Program-made: the position numbers and the translations under genes
Shown here: positions 1 to 8,114 of the stretch, in pieces
Layout of the letters: each line of letters starts with the position of its first letter
Numbering within the stretch: position 1 is the stretch's first letter
Notes under the pieces: model-generated
Database searches by the model: none
Seen by the model: the letters and a program-made list of their open reading frames with translations, nothing else
What the model was told of the DNA's origin: nothing
NCBI GenBank assembly: GCA_945888595.1
Contig: CAMDAO010000008.1
Coordinates: 1-39,829, forward strand
Direction: 5' to 3'
Origin: Chryseobacterium gleum
Lineage (GTDB): Bacteria > Bacteroidota > Bacteroidia > Flavobacteriales_D > Crocinitomicaceae
DNA length: 39,829 nucleotides

Positions 1-227
1 CCTGCCGTCATGCCATTTTTGATATCTTTTAACACATTTCCACTTTCAGAATCCTTTCTTTTTTGAAGATATAATCCTACAGTAACAGCTAAAATCAGAA
101 AAAGCATGTTTAAAAGGACAGATGGTTTTAATGAATCTGCAGAAGAAACACCCATTCCGAACATACTTAATTTGATTAAGATCCATCCAAAAGCAAAAAT
201 AATTCCAGATTTTAATGTAACTCTCAT
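1..227 (-). CDS. DUF4199-like membrane protein, N-terminal part (cut by window edge)
   Basis: Reading the minus strand from the ATG at 227 gives 75 residues with no stop before the window edge, so the C-terminal part is missing. There are two hydrophobic stretches, about residues 8-27 and 37-54, separated by a short polar segment, then a charged stretch (QKRKDSESG). This matches the start of the small DUF4199 membrane proteins common in Bacteroidota, whose function is unknown. It lies 77 bases downstream of rho on the same strand, so it could be read through from rho unless the hairpin at 251-283 stops transcription. The family assignment comes from the hydrophobic pattern and recalled similarity only. 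Confidence 0.5.
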   Translation of the reverse strand, partial: MRVTLKSGIIFAFGWILIKLSMFGMGVSSADSLKPSVLLNMLFLILAVTVGLYLQKRKDSESGNVLKDIKNGMTA

Positions 228-250
228 TTTTTTTGAATTGTGAATGTTTA

Positions 251-283
251 ATGTTTGATTTTTAATTATTTATAATCAAACAT
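251..283 (-). terminator. candidate hairpin downstream of rho
   Basis: A perfect 10-bp inverted repeat (251-260 with 274-283, arm ATGTTTGATT) encloses a 13-base AT-rich loop in the gap after the rho stop codon. It is very AT-rich and has no clear U-run after it on the minus strand, so it may be a weak terminator, an attenuator or chance. Confidence 0.3.
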
Positions 284-304
284 CAAAAATTCATCATTAT
301 TAAT

Positions 305-2215
305 TTATCTGTTCATTGAAACCAAGAACTCCTCATTTGAAATAGTTGTTTCCATATTATTCTTCAAGAATTCCATCGCTTCCACAGGATTCATGTCCGA
401 AATAAACTTACGAAGTACCCAAATACGTTGAAGCATGTCTTTTCCTAATAACAAATCATCTCTTCTTGTTCCAGATGCGATAAGATCAATAGCAGGGAAA
501 ATACGTCTGTTCGAAATTTTACGATCTAATTGTAATTCCATATTCCCCGTTCCTTTAAATTCTTCGAAGATAACTTCGTCCATTTTAGATCCTGTTTCCG
601 TTAAGGCAGTAGCTAAAATGGTAAGTGAACCGCCATTTTCTATTTTTCGCGCTGCACCGAAGAAACGTTTTGGTTTATGCAACGCATTTGCGTCTACACC
701 ACCTGATAATACTTTCCCTGAAGATGGAGAAACTGTATTGTAAGCTCTCGCTAAACGAGTGATTGAATCCAAAAGAATACAAACATCATGACCACATTCA
801 ACCATTCTTTTTGCTTTTTCAAGAACCATATTAGCCACTTTTACATGACGCTCAGCTGGTTCATCGAAAGTCGAAGCAATTACTTCTGCTTTCACACTTC
901 TAGCCATATCTGTCACCTCTTCAGGCCGTTCATCAATAAGAAGAACGATTAAATACGTTTCAGGATGATTTGCAGCAATCGCATTTGCAACGTCTTTTAA
1001 TAACATTGTTTTACCTGTTTTTGGCTGAGCAACGATTAAACCACGTTGACCTTTTCCAATCGGAGCAAACATATCCATAACACGCGTAGAAAGAGTTTCT
1101 TGCTTGTGTCCTGTTAATTTGAATTTTTCGTCAGGGAAAAGAGGTGTTAAATATTGAAAAGGAACCCGATCTCTGATATAAGAAGGATGGCGACCATTGA
1201 TAGAATCAACTTTTACTAAAGGGAAAAATTTCTCTCCTTCTCTCGGAGGTCGAATTGAACCTTTAATTGTATCTCCAGTTTTTATTCCAAACAGTTTAAT
1301 TTGACTTTGAGAGACATATACATCATCAGGAGAAGGTAAATAATTATAATCTGAAGAGCGCAAGAATCCGAAACCTTCAGCCGCAACTTCAAGCACACCT
1401 TCCGCATTTACGATTCCAACCAAATCATACATCTCTTCTTCTTTTTCTCTTTCGATTTGTTGAGGTGTTTTATTCTGATTTTGGTGCTGATTAGGATTTG
1501 GTTTGTTTTGTTGTGGATTGTTGTTTTGTATTGGGTTATTTTGATGATTTGCAGGTTTTATATAACTTGGGTGATTTGGATTATTTTGATTTTGACTATT
1601 TGTAGGCTTTTGAGTTTTTTCAACTGCTACGCGCGGGGTTTGCTGATTAACTGTTGGTGCTTGTTGCACCATATCGCCACCATTCGCATTATTTTCAAGA
1701 TTTGCTGCAGCTTCAAGCGCGGCTTGTTTTAATAATTTACTAGGATGAAGATTCGGTTTGTTAGTTTTTTGAATAGGAATTACAACTTTTTTATGTTGAA
1801 CGGATGTTGTAGTTAAAATTTCATCTGCTTTTTCAGTATTAAAAAGTTCTGATTGAGATACTGTATTTTCATCCGTAACAATAACCTTCTTAATTACTCT
1901 TGCACGCTTTGGTTTTACTGTCGCTTCAGCTTCAGCTTCTATAGCTGATGGCTCAAGTATAGTAACATCTTGTTGATCTGTTACTTTTTCTACAGTTGGA
2001 TTTTTATCCTTTTTGATTGCAGGGGAAGCCTTAAGAACTTTTTCAATTTCCTTTTTAACCTCTACTACCTTTTCTGTTTTTTGATTCGCAGACAATGAAA
2101 TTATTTGATCAATTAATTCTGCTTTTTTTAGCGTTTCAAAATTTGTTGCGCCTACTGATTTTGCGATTTCTTTTAAATCAGGGAGTTTTTTACTCTCTAA
2201 ATCTTTTTTATCCAT
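305..2215 (-). CDS. rho: Transcription termination factor Rho with long N/Q-rich insertion
   Basis: This is the hexameric RNA-dependent ATPase that ends transcription. From the chosen ATG the protein has 636 residues, against about 420 in E. coli. A Rho_N (SAP-like) domain occupies residues 1-42, beginning [21 protein letters not shown] charged linker follows to about 170, then an N/Q/P-rich disordered stretch at about 173-252. The cold-shock-like RNA-binding domain is at about 263-340. The ATPase has Walker A PKTGKT at 398-403, the [10 protein letters not shown]-loop region, and the [12 protein letters not shown] and RRDDLL segments near the end. An in-frame start exists 108 bases upstream, but it lies 5' of a promoter-like box (2287-2294) and precedes the conserved Rho_N start, so 2215 is preferred. 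Bacteroides Rho also carries a long disordered insertion, reported to drive phase separation; the length here fits that type. Confidence 0.96.
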   Translation of the reverse strand: MDKKDLESKKLPDLKEIAKSVGATNFETLKKAELIDQIISLSANQKTEKVVEVKKEIEKVLKASPAIKKDKNPTVEKVTDQQDVTILEPSAIEAEAEATVKPKRARVIKKVIVTDENTVSQSELFNTEKADEILTTTSVQHKKVVIPIQKTNKPNLHPSKLLKQAALEAAANLENNANGGDMVQQAPTVNQQTPRVAVEKTQKPTNSQNQNNPNHPSYIKPANHQNNPIQNNNPQQNKPNPNQHQNQNKTPQQIEREKEEEMYDLVGIVNAEGVLEVAAEGFGFLRSSDYNYLPSPDDVYVSQSQIKLFGIKTGDTIKGSIRPPREGEKFFPLVKVDSINGRHPSYIRDRVPFQYLTPLFPDEKFKLTGHKQETLSTRVMDMFAPIGKGQRGLIVAQPKTGKTMLLKDVANAIAANHPETYLIVLLIDERPEEVTDMARSVKAEVIASTFDEPAERHVKVANMVLEKAKRMVECGHDVCILLDSITRLARAYNTVSPSSGKVLSGGVDANALHKPKRFFGAARKIENGGSLTILATALTETGSKMDEVIFEEFKGTGNMELQLDRKISNRRIFPAIDLIASGTRRDDLLLGKDMLQRIWVLRKFISDMNPVEAMEFLKNNMETTISNEEFLVSMNR

Positions 2216-2286
2216 AAAAAATGATAAATATATTGTTTTGAATTTTTGAGGTATTTCTTGCGAAATATTTTGGATATTGTGTTGAA

Positions 2287-2315
2287 CAAAGATATTTTTT
2301 TGTTCTAGGGTACAA
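2287..2315 (-). promoter_or_regulatory. candidate rho promoter (TTG-N18-TATCTTTG)
   Basis: On the minus strand, TATCTTTG (2294 to 2287) matches the Bacteroidota -7 consensus TAnnTTTG. A TTG lies at 2315-2313 with an 18-base spacer, inside the usual 17-23 range. It would start a leader of about 65 bases before the ATG at 2215. The match is by eye. Confidence 0.5.
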
Positions 2316-2519
2316 TAGTACAAATTTTCTTCCTTTTAACAATGCATCTTTTTATTTTTTTTAAAATTGGTTACTGGATTAAAGAATTCTGAGAAAAGAT
2401 GCGAGACAGAAAGGCCAGAGTTTAAGACGGATTAACTTTTTTAAAATAAGTACATTGTCTCTTAGAATCGCAGTATTTTATCTCAAAGCGGAGCAACTTC
2501 ATGTCTAAATTATTCTTGC

Positions 2520-2527
2520 TATATTTG
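2520..2527 (+). promoter_or_regulatory. candidate -7 box for the symporter gene
   Basis: TATATTTG matches TAnnTTTG and ends 19 bases before the ATG at 2547, which would give a very short leader. I found no TTG at the right distance upstream, so only half of the promoter is supported. Confidence 0.35.
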
Positions 2528-2546
2528 ACATCTAAAAAAATATAAA

Positions 2547-4100
2547 ATGAAATCAATATATTCAATGTTAGGATTTGTAACTGCTTTTATGTTAGTAGGT
2601 TGTTCATTTTATTTAGAAAGCATTTTACCTTCAATTGATCCCTTATTTTTTAAGGTTCTGAGATATATTTTAATGGGTTTTCTTATCGTTGTATCCTACA
2701 AGCGAAAAAAAATGTCCTTGTGGATTTTCTCAGCAATGATCATTGGAATTGAAGTTGGAATTGATTTTCCCGAATTTGCAAAAGAAATGGAGCGCTTTGG
2801 GAAAATATTTTTAAGGTTAATCAAAACACTCGTCGCACCATTGATATTCGCAACTCTTGTTGTTGGTATTGCTGGGCATAGCAATATTAAGCAAGTTGGA
2901 CGAATGGGAATGAAAAGTATTTTATATTTTGAAATTGTCACCACCATTGCCTTATTTATTGGATTGTTAGCAATTAATATTAGTCAAGCGGGAGTGGGTG
3001 TGAAGATTGAAGCAAGAGATTCAGATTCGGATAAAGCGACTTCAATTTTAAAAGATGCACATGTTGATTTGAAAAAACATGATACTAAAACTCTTTCTTC
3101 CTATTCAGTTGATACTATTTTAAGAGGAGATGCGCTATTGAATGCTAAAATTGAAATGCGTTTCAAAATGAAAATGGATTCTATTTCGCAAACGAAAGAG
3201 GAGGAAGAATCCAAAAACATTGTTCATAAGGATCATATTGTTGAAATGTTCCCAGAAAATATTGCTAAATCAATTTTTGAAAACAATATTTTACAAGTGG
3301 TTGTTTTTTCTGTCATTTTTGCCATTGGTTTAGGCATGGTGAAGCATCAGAGACAAAAGGAAACGATGCTCAATTTTTTTGAAGGCTTAAGTGAAGTCAT
3401 GTTTAAATTTACAGATATTGTCATGTATTTAGCTCCTTTAGCAGTTTTTGGAGCATTGTCCAGCACTGTTGCTAAGTCAGGAGTTGATGTATTAATGCAG
3501 TTATTCAAGTTGGTTGGAACCTTATATGTTGCTTTAATTGTGTTTGTATTAGTGGTCTTTTTACCAATTGCCCTGATAGCTAAAATTCCTATTAAACGAT
3601 TTTTGAGTGCTGTGTCTGAACCTGTTTCATTGGCTTTTGCTACAGCTAGTAGTGAGGCCTCATTACCAATCGCTATGGAGAATTTACAAAAGTTCGGAGT
3701 AGCAAAAAAAGTAGTAGCGTTTGTAATACCAACAGGTTATAGTTTCAATCTGGATGGTACCACTTTGTATCTTTCCTTAGCGTCTGTTTTTGTTGCACAA
3801 ATGTGTGGTGTTGATTTAACGATTCCTCAACAAATTACAATGTGTTTTGTACTAATGTTAACTAGTAAAGGTGTTGCTGGAGTTCGTGGAGCTTCATTTG
3901 TTATACTTGCTGGAACAGTCGCTTCTATGGGGTTAGATCCAGAAAAAGCGAGTGTTATTCTTGCTGTTGATGCATTGATGGATATGGGAAGAACTAGTAT
4001 AAATGTACTGGGTAATTGTTTAGCTTCTGTCGTAATAGCAAAAAGCGAAGGAGAATTTGATATGGAAATTGCTTCTGGAAGAAAAGAGTTTGAGAATTAA
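2547..4100 (+). CDS. Dicarboxylate/amino acid:cation symporter (DAACS), probably acidic amino acid type
   Basis: This 517-residue inner-membrane secondary transporter belongs to the glutamate/aspartate/C4-dicarboxylate symporter family. Family motifs are visible: the serine-rich re-entrant loop as ATASSEASLP (about residues 365-374), PTGYSFNLDGTTLY (about 395-408), SKGVAGVRGASF, and DALMDMGRTSINVLGN near the C terminus. In the archaeal homologue GltPh, the Asp and Arg of the DMGRT segment bind the amino group and side-chain carboxylate of aspartate. Both are kept here, which favours glutamate or aspartate over C4-dicarboxylates. The following position is Asn (LGN) where the Na+-coupled GltPh has Asp, as I recall for H+-coupled GltP proteins. 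Unusual parts are an N-terminal extension of about 50 residues with one or two extra hydrophobic segments, and a long polar insertion at about 150-235. Substrate and coupling ion are inferred. Confidence 0.88.
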   Translation: MKSIYSMLGFVTAFMLVGCSFYLESILPSIDPLFFKVLRYILMGFLIVVSYKRKKMSLWIFSAMIIGIEVGIDFPEFAKEMERFGKIFLRLIKTLVAPLIFATLVVGIAGHSNIKQVGRMGMKSILYFEIVTTIALFIGLLAINISQAGVGVKIEARDSDSDKATSILKDAHVDLKKHDTKTLSSYSVDTILRGDALLNAKIEMRFKMKMDSISQTKEEEESKNIVHKDHIVEMFPENIAKSIFENNILQVVVFSVIFAIGLGMVKHQRQKETMLNFFEGLSEVMFKFTDIVMYLAPLAVFGALSSTVAKSGVDVLMQLFKLVGTLYVALIVFVLVVFLPIALIAKIPIKRFLSAVSEPVSLAFATASSEASLPIAMENLQKFGVAKKVVAFVIPTGYSFNLDGTTLYLSLASVFVAQMCGVDLTIPQQITMCFVLMLTSKGVAGVRGASFVILAGTVASMGLDPEKASVILAVDALMDMGRTSINVLGNCLASVVIAKSEGEFDMEIASGRKEFEN

Positions 4101-4240
4101 AATTTCTTTTATTCGATGATATATTGCTAATATTCATTGATTTAAGTTATTTGTTCATTGAGAAGTAAATTGGTTTTATTTTAATTAATTAATCGTTTTA
4201 TTTGTTTAGTTACTTCAATTTCAAAACTAAAATTATTGAT

Positions 4241-7200
4241 ATGGTAAAAGGATTTTTATTAGCAATTTCTCTGCTGATTTCGTTTACGTTTTTTTCTCAA
4301 ATAATATACCCGGGAACTCCAACGGTTGGCTCTGTTGAAATGGTGTTTGATTATTCTGTTTCAAAATGCAATACGATTGATATACCAGACGCTCCAACAA
4401 GAGTTTTTCGCGATGCTTCTGGCAACTTAAATTTAATGGCTTCTCATTATACTAGTTGGAGAATGACGGGTGCAAATTTCACTTCTTTAACGAAAGATTG
4501 TGCTTCAGTAATGACTTCAGATTTAGATTCGGATCCTTCAAAATTCAACAATCAAGAATGGATTTCTTCAACTTATACCGAAGATGGGACAACAGTTCAC
4601 GCATTAATTCACGACGAGTATGTTCCTTGTGGTAACTGGAATAATTGCTGGTATAACGGAATCACATATGCCTCTTCAACGAATGGAGGCCAAACATATT
4701 CTCATACTACGGCTCCAAGTAATTTGGTGGCAGCTTCTCCTTATCAATCTCCTTATCCAACGGTTCATACTCCTTTTGGAATTTTTGGTGGATCAAACAT
4801 TATAAAAAAAGATGGGTATTATTATGTTCTTGTTCATTTGGAAGCACATTTATTACAAGATTGGGGAACTGGAGTAATAAGAACAAATAATTTAAGTGAT
4901 CCAGCAAGTTGGAGAGGTTGGGATGGAACTGGTTATACTGTTTCATTTGTAAATCCATATACTGCAACTGGATACAGTGTTGCAGATAAAGTATTAGCTC
5001 CAGTTTCTAGAGATCGTATTGCTAAAATGTGTTCTAGTTTAACGTATAATACTTATTTTGGAAAATACATGGTTGTGGATTATACCAATAGTGTTGTTAA
5101 TGGAGTAATGACCTATGGATTCTTTTATGCCTTATCAGATGATTTAATTAATTGGTCGTATCCTCGATTGATTTTGCAAACGACTTCAACTTGGGCAGTT
5201 GGAGGGTCTTTATATCCTTCAATCATTGATCATACTGATGTTACAAGAAATTTTGAACAACCTGGGCAAACGTGTTACATGTATTATACAAAATGGAATT
5301 CTGGAACGTATGATAGAGATTTATTGAGGGTTCCTTTGACGTTTAATAAAGAAATTGTTAATTCATTTGTAGTAAACAGTACCACTGATTTATCCGATAA
5401 AACTCCTGGTGATGGAATTTGTTTAACAACTGGCGGAGTTTGTTCACTTCGAGCTGCTTTGGAAGAATCAAATGCTCGTCCTCCTTACGATTTTTATGAT
5501 ATTACTCCAATGCCAATTACCTTTGCTATTTCTGGTACAGGAGTAAAAACAATCACTCCAACTATAGGCTATTCTGAAATTTTTTATCCAATCAATGTCA
5601 ATGGATATAGTCAAACTGGTGGGCTTGAAAACACAAATGACTTCAATTTAGGATTGAATACGGCAATAAAAGTAAAAGTCGATGGTATAAATACTGGAGG
5701 GACTTTTGCATTTCACTGCGGAAATAACACATTAAAAGGACTTTCTCTAGTGAATGGAAATATTGATTTTTTATATGAGGAAGGATATTCAAAAAGCAAA
5801 GATAATAATACTATTCAAGGTTGTTTTATAGGAATGAGCACCAACGGAGTATCGCCATCGGATGCTGCACTGCATTTTAATAATCAAGATTTAAATAGTA
5901 TTGGAGGAATAACCAATGCGACTCGTAATTTAATTGGAGGCGGAATTATTTTTGAAAAATCAGATTCTAATTCAGTTTTCGGGAATTATTTTGGAACAAC
6001 TTTAACAGGTGTTTCTTCTAGCGGAAGCATTGTTCATGGTATTCAAATTTTAGATTCATCTTCTTATAATTTTGTTGGAGGAACAAATGCTATGGAACCC
6101 AATTTAATTTCAGGTGGAAATCGAGGGGTAATGATTCAAGGTATGGGTGCAACTGCAAATGAGGTTGTAAATAATTTAATTGGATCAACTATTGACGGAG
6201 TAACCCCTTTAGGAAATCAAAATGCAGGGATTTTATTATCAAATGGAACATCTTCTAATATCATTTCTAGAAATGTAATTATGGCAAACTCTTCGGATGA
6301 AGCAGGAATTTGGATGGATAGCACATTTAGCAATACGATTAAATCAAATTACATAGGAACCAGTGCTAATCAGTTTGCTGTTGCTGGAAATGGAAATGCG
6401 GGAACTTATAGTGCTGGCATCTTCTTAATGAATGAAAGTTCAAACAATATGATTGGTGGAGTTAATTCAGTGGATGGAAATGTAATTGCAAATAATGTGT
6501 TTGGAATTCTTTTAGAATCAAACACAGGTTTTGGAAATTCATTTAAGTCAAATATATTTTACAATAATACTGAAATGGCAATTGATATAGATGCAGATTA
6601 TACTCCTTCTGGTTTAGATGTATTAGATGTAGATTCTGGACCAAATGGAACTCAAAATTATCCAATTATTACAAGTTCGTATGTAACTTCTTCAGAAATT
6701 TCAATTGTTGGAACTTTTAATTCAAAAGCAAATACAGCGTATGCAATCCAATATTATTCGAATGTAAGCTGCAATCAATCAGGAAATGGGGAAGGTAAAG
6801 TGTTAATTGGTACTCAAATAATAACAACCAATTCTTCTGGAAATGCAACAATTAACATTTCATTTTCTGCTGTTGTTGCAGTTGGAAGTTTTATTACTTG
6901 TTTAGCGACTGATAATCTAAATTCCACATCAGAATTTTCGGAATGTTTATTGACACAAGCGGCAACTCCTCCTTCAACTCCTATTATTTCAGCTTCGAGT
7001 GGTTTGTCTTTTTGTCAAGGTAATTCAGTAACTTTAACATCTTCAACAGCAACTTCTTATTTATGGTCAACTGGCGCAACAACTCAATCGATTGTAGTTT
7101 CTATTGCAGGAAATTATAGTGTTACTGTTTATAATGCACAAGGATTATCTGCGAATTCTAGTTCAACTTCTGTTACAGTAAATAGTTTGCCAGTCGTTTT

Positions 7201-8068
7201 AGCTGGAAATGATCAGGAAGTATGCGTTGGAAGTTCAGTGCTTTTATCAGCAGCAGGTGCCTCAGCGTATAGTTGGGATAATGGCGTTATTAATGGTCAA
7301 CTCTTTACTCCATCAGTGGGGAACTTAACCTATACTGTAACAGGCACAGATGGAAATAATTGTATAAATACAGATCAAGTTGTAATTACGGTGCATAGTT
7401 TACCAGTCGTTTTAGCTGGAAATGATCAGGAAGTATGCGTTGGAAGTTCAGTGCTTTTATCAGCAGCAGGTGCCTTAGCGTATAGTTGGGATAATGGCGT
7501 TGTTAATGGTCAACTCTTTACTCCTACAGTGGGGAACTTAACCTATACTGTAACAGGAACAGATGGAAATAATTGTATAAATACAGATCAAGTTGTAATT
7601 ACGGTCAATGATCTACCTACAGTTCCCGTAATTACTTCTTTTTCAACGATTTTAACATCAAGTGCTGCATCTTCTTATCAATGGTTTTCTGGTTCAGATT
7701 TGATAAATGGTGAAACAGCACAAACGTATTCACCTACCCAAACAGGAATATACTTTGTTGAGATAACTGATTCAAATGGATGTTCTGCTACTTCAGATGG
7801 TTTTACTTTCACATTTTCAGCATTAACAAGTTTGAATAAAACGGGCACTATTGAAGTTTCTCCGAACCCAAGCTCGGGTAAGTTTTCGATTTCTTTTGGT
7901 AATTCAGATGTGCGTTCAATAAAAGTTTTCAATGCCTCAGGTTCTGTTGTTTTTAATTCTTCAATTCACATTTCAGAAATTGATTTAACTACTCAGTCAA
8001 AAGGGGTTTATTTCTTGAAAATAGAAACAGACAATAAAATTTATATTACTAAATTGGTTGTGAATTAA
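4241..8068 (+). CDS. Large secreted T9SS cargo protein: propeller-like domain, CSLREA, beta-helix, Ig-like modules, sorting tail
   Basis: From the ATG at 4241 the product has 1275 residues and a clean signal peptide (MVKGFLLAISLLISFTFFSQ). An in-frame TTG at 4202 was not used because it would put 13 residues before the signal peptide. Residues 25-370 look like a glycosidase-type beta-propeller (repeated DGYYYV and NGGQTYS-like strands), but I cannot name the family. A CSLREA segment follows (GGVCSLRAALEESNA near 400), then NosD-like right-handed beta-helix repeats (NxIxGNxxGT pattern, about 430-805) and a segment typical after CSLREA proteins (about 810-900). Next are four Ig/PKD-like modules (about 915-1190), two of them nearly identical. 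The end is a type A T9SS sorting domain (about 1201-1275, IEVSPNPSSGKFSI to the C-terminal KLVVN). It is probably a surface or secreted protein; no enzymatic activity can be assigned. It stands alone between the symporter gene and uvrA. Confidence 0.88.
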   Translation: MVKGFLLAISLLISFTFFSQIIYPGTPTVGSVEMVFDYSVSKCNTIDIPDAPTRVFRDASGNLNLMASHYTSWRMTGANFTSLTKDCASVMTSDLDSDPSKFNNQEWISSTYTEDGTTVHALIHDEYVPCGNWNNCWYNGITYASSTNGGQTYSHTTAPSNLVAASPYQSPYPTVHTPFGIFGGSNIIKKDGYYYVLVHLEAHLLQDWGTGVIRTNNLSDPASWRGWDGTGYTVSFVNPYTATGYSVADKVLAPVSRDRIAKMCSSLTYNTYFGKYMVVDYTNSVVNGVMTYGFFYALSDDLINWSYPRLILQTTSTWAVGGSLYPSIIDHTDVTRNFEQPGQTCYMYYTKWNSGTYDRDLLRVPLTFNKEIVNSFVVNSTTDLSDKTPGDGICLTTGGVCSLRAALEESNARPPYDFYDITPMPITFAISGTGVKTITPTIGYSEIFYPINVNGYSQTGGLENTNDFNLGLNTAIKVKVDGINTGGTFAFHCGNNTLKGLSLVNGNIDFLYEEGYSKSKDNNTIQGCFIGMSTNGVSPSDAALHFNNQDLNSIGGITNATRNLIGGGIIFEKSDSNSVFGNYFGTTLTGVSSSGSIVHGIQILDSSSYNFVGGTNAMEPNLISGGNRGVMIQGMGATANEVVNNLIGSTIDGVTPLGNQNAGILLSNGTSSNIISRNVIMANSSDEAGIWMDSTFSNTIKSNYIGTSANQFAVAGNGNAGTYSAGIFLMNESSNNMIGGVNSVDGNVIANNVFGILLESNTGFGNSFKSNIFYNNTEMAIDIDADYTPSGLDVLDVDSGPNGTQNYPIITSSYVTSSEISIVGTFNSKANTAYAIQYYSNVSCNQSGNGEGKVLIGTQIITTNSSGNATINISFSAVVAVGSFITCLATDNLNSTSEFSECLLTQAATPPSTPIISASSGLSFCQGNSVTLTSSTATSYLWSTGATTQSIVVSIAGNYSVTVYNAQGLSANSSSTSVTVNSLPVVLAGNDQEVCVGSSVLLSAAGASAYSWDNGVINGQLFTPSVGNLTYTVTGTDGNNCINTDQVVITVHSLPVVLAGNDQEVCVGSSVLLSAAGALAYSWDNGVVNGQLFTPTVGNLTYTVTGTDGNNCINTDQVVITVNDLPTVPVITSFSTILTSSAASSYQWFSGSDLINGETAQTYSPTQTGIYFVEITDSNGCSATSDGFTFTFSALTSLNKTGTIEVSPNPSSGKFSISFGNSDVRSIKVFNASGSVVFNSSIHISEIDLTTQSKGVYFLKIETDNKIYITKLVVN
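7183..7605 (+). repeat. 213-bp tandem duplication encoding two 71-residue Ig-like modules
   Basis: Copy 1 begins at 7183 and copy 2 at 7396, with a constant offset of 213 bases (71 codons). By eye the copies differ at only a handful of bases, giving Ser/Leu, Ile/Val and Ser/Thr changes plus a few silent ones. The module begins LPVVLAGNDQEVCVGSSVLL. Being in frame, it adds one whole domain to the secreted protein. Confidence 0.95.
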
Positions 8069-8114
8069 TCGCGTTAAGAAATTTTATATTGCAGGTTTAT
8101 AGTAAACAGAATTT

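Larger units (their letters stand above)
2216..2546. other. Divergent intergenic region between rho and the symporter gene
   Basis: This 331-base AT-rich gap separates two divergent genes. It holds promoter-like boxes for rho (2287-2315, minus) and for the symporter (2520-2527, plus). I see no ORF, repeat or strong hairpin in the remaining central part (about 2330-2510). Confidence 0.6.

Noticed and set aside
2216-2323. Extension of rho by 36 codons to an upstream ATG
   Set aside because: The extension would begin upstream of a good promoter-like box (2287-2294) and precede the conserved Rho_N start [10 protein letters not shown], and it has no family-like sequence.
4202-4240. Upstream TTG start of the secreted protein
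   Set aside because: It would place 13 residues ahead of a clean signal peptide that begins at the ATG at 4241.
7183-7605. Direct repeats as a possible CRISPR or mobile element
   Set aside because: The units are 213 bases, in frame, and encode a complete Ig-like module; there are only two copies and no short repeats with spacers.
8069-8114. Short ACAGA/TCTGT inverted repeat as terminator between the secreted protein gene and uvrA
   Set aside because: The stem is only 5 bp and lies partly in the end of uvrA, so it is too weak to call.
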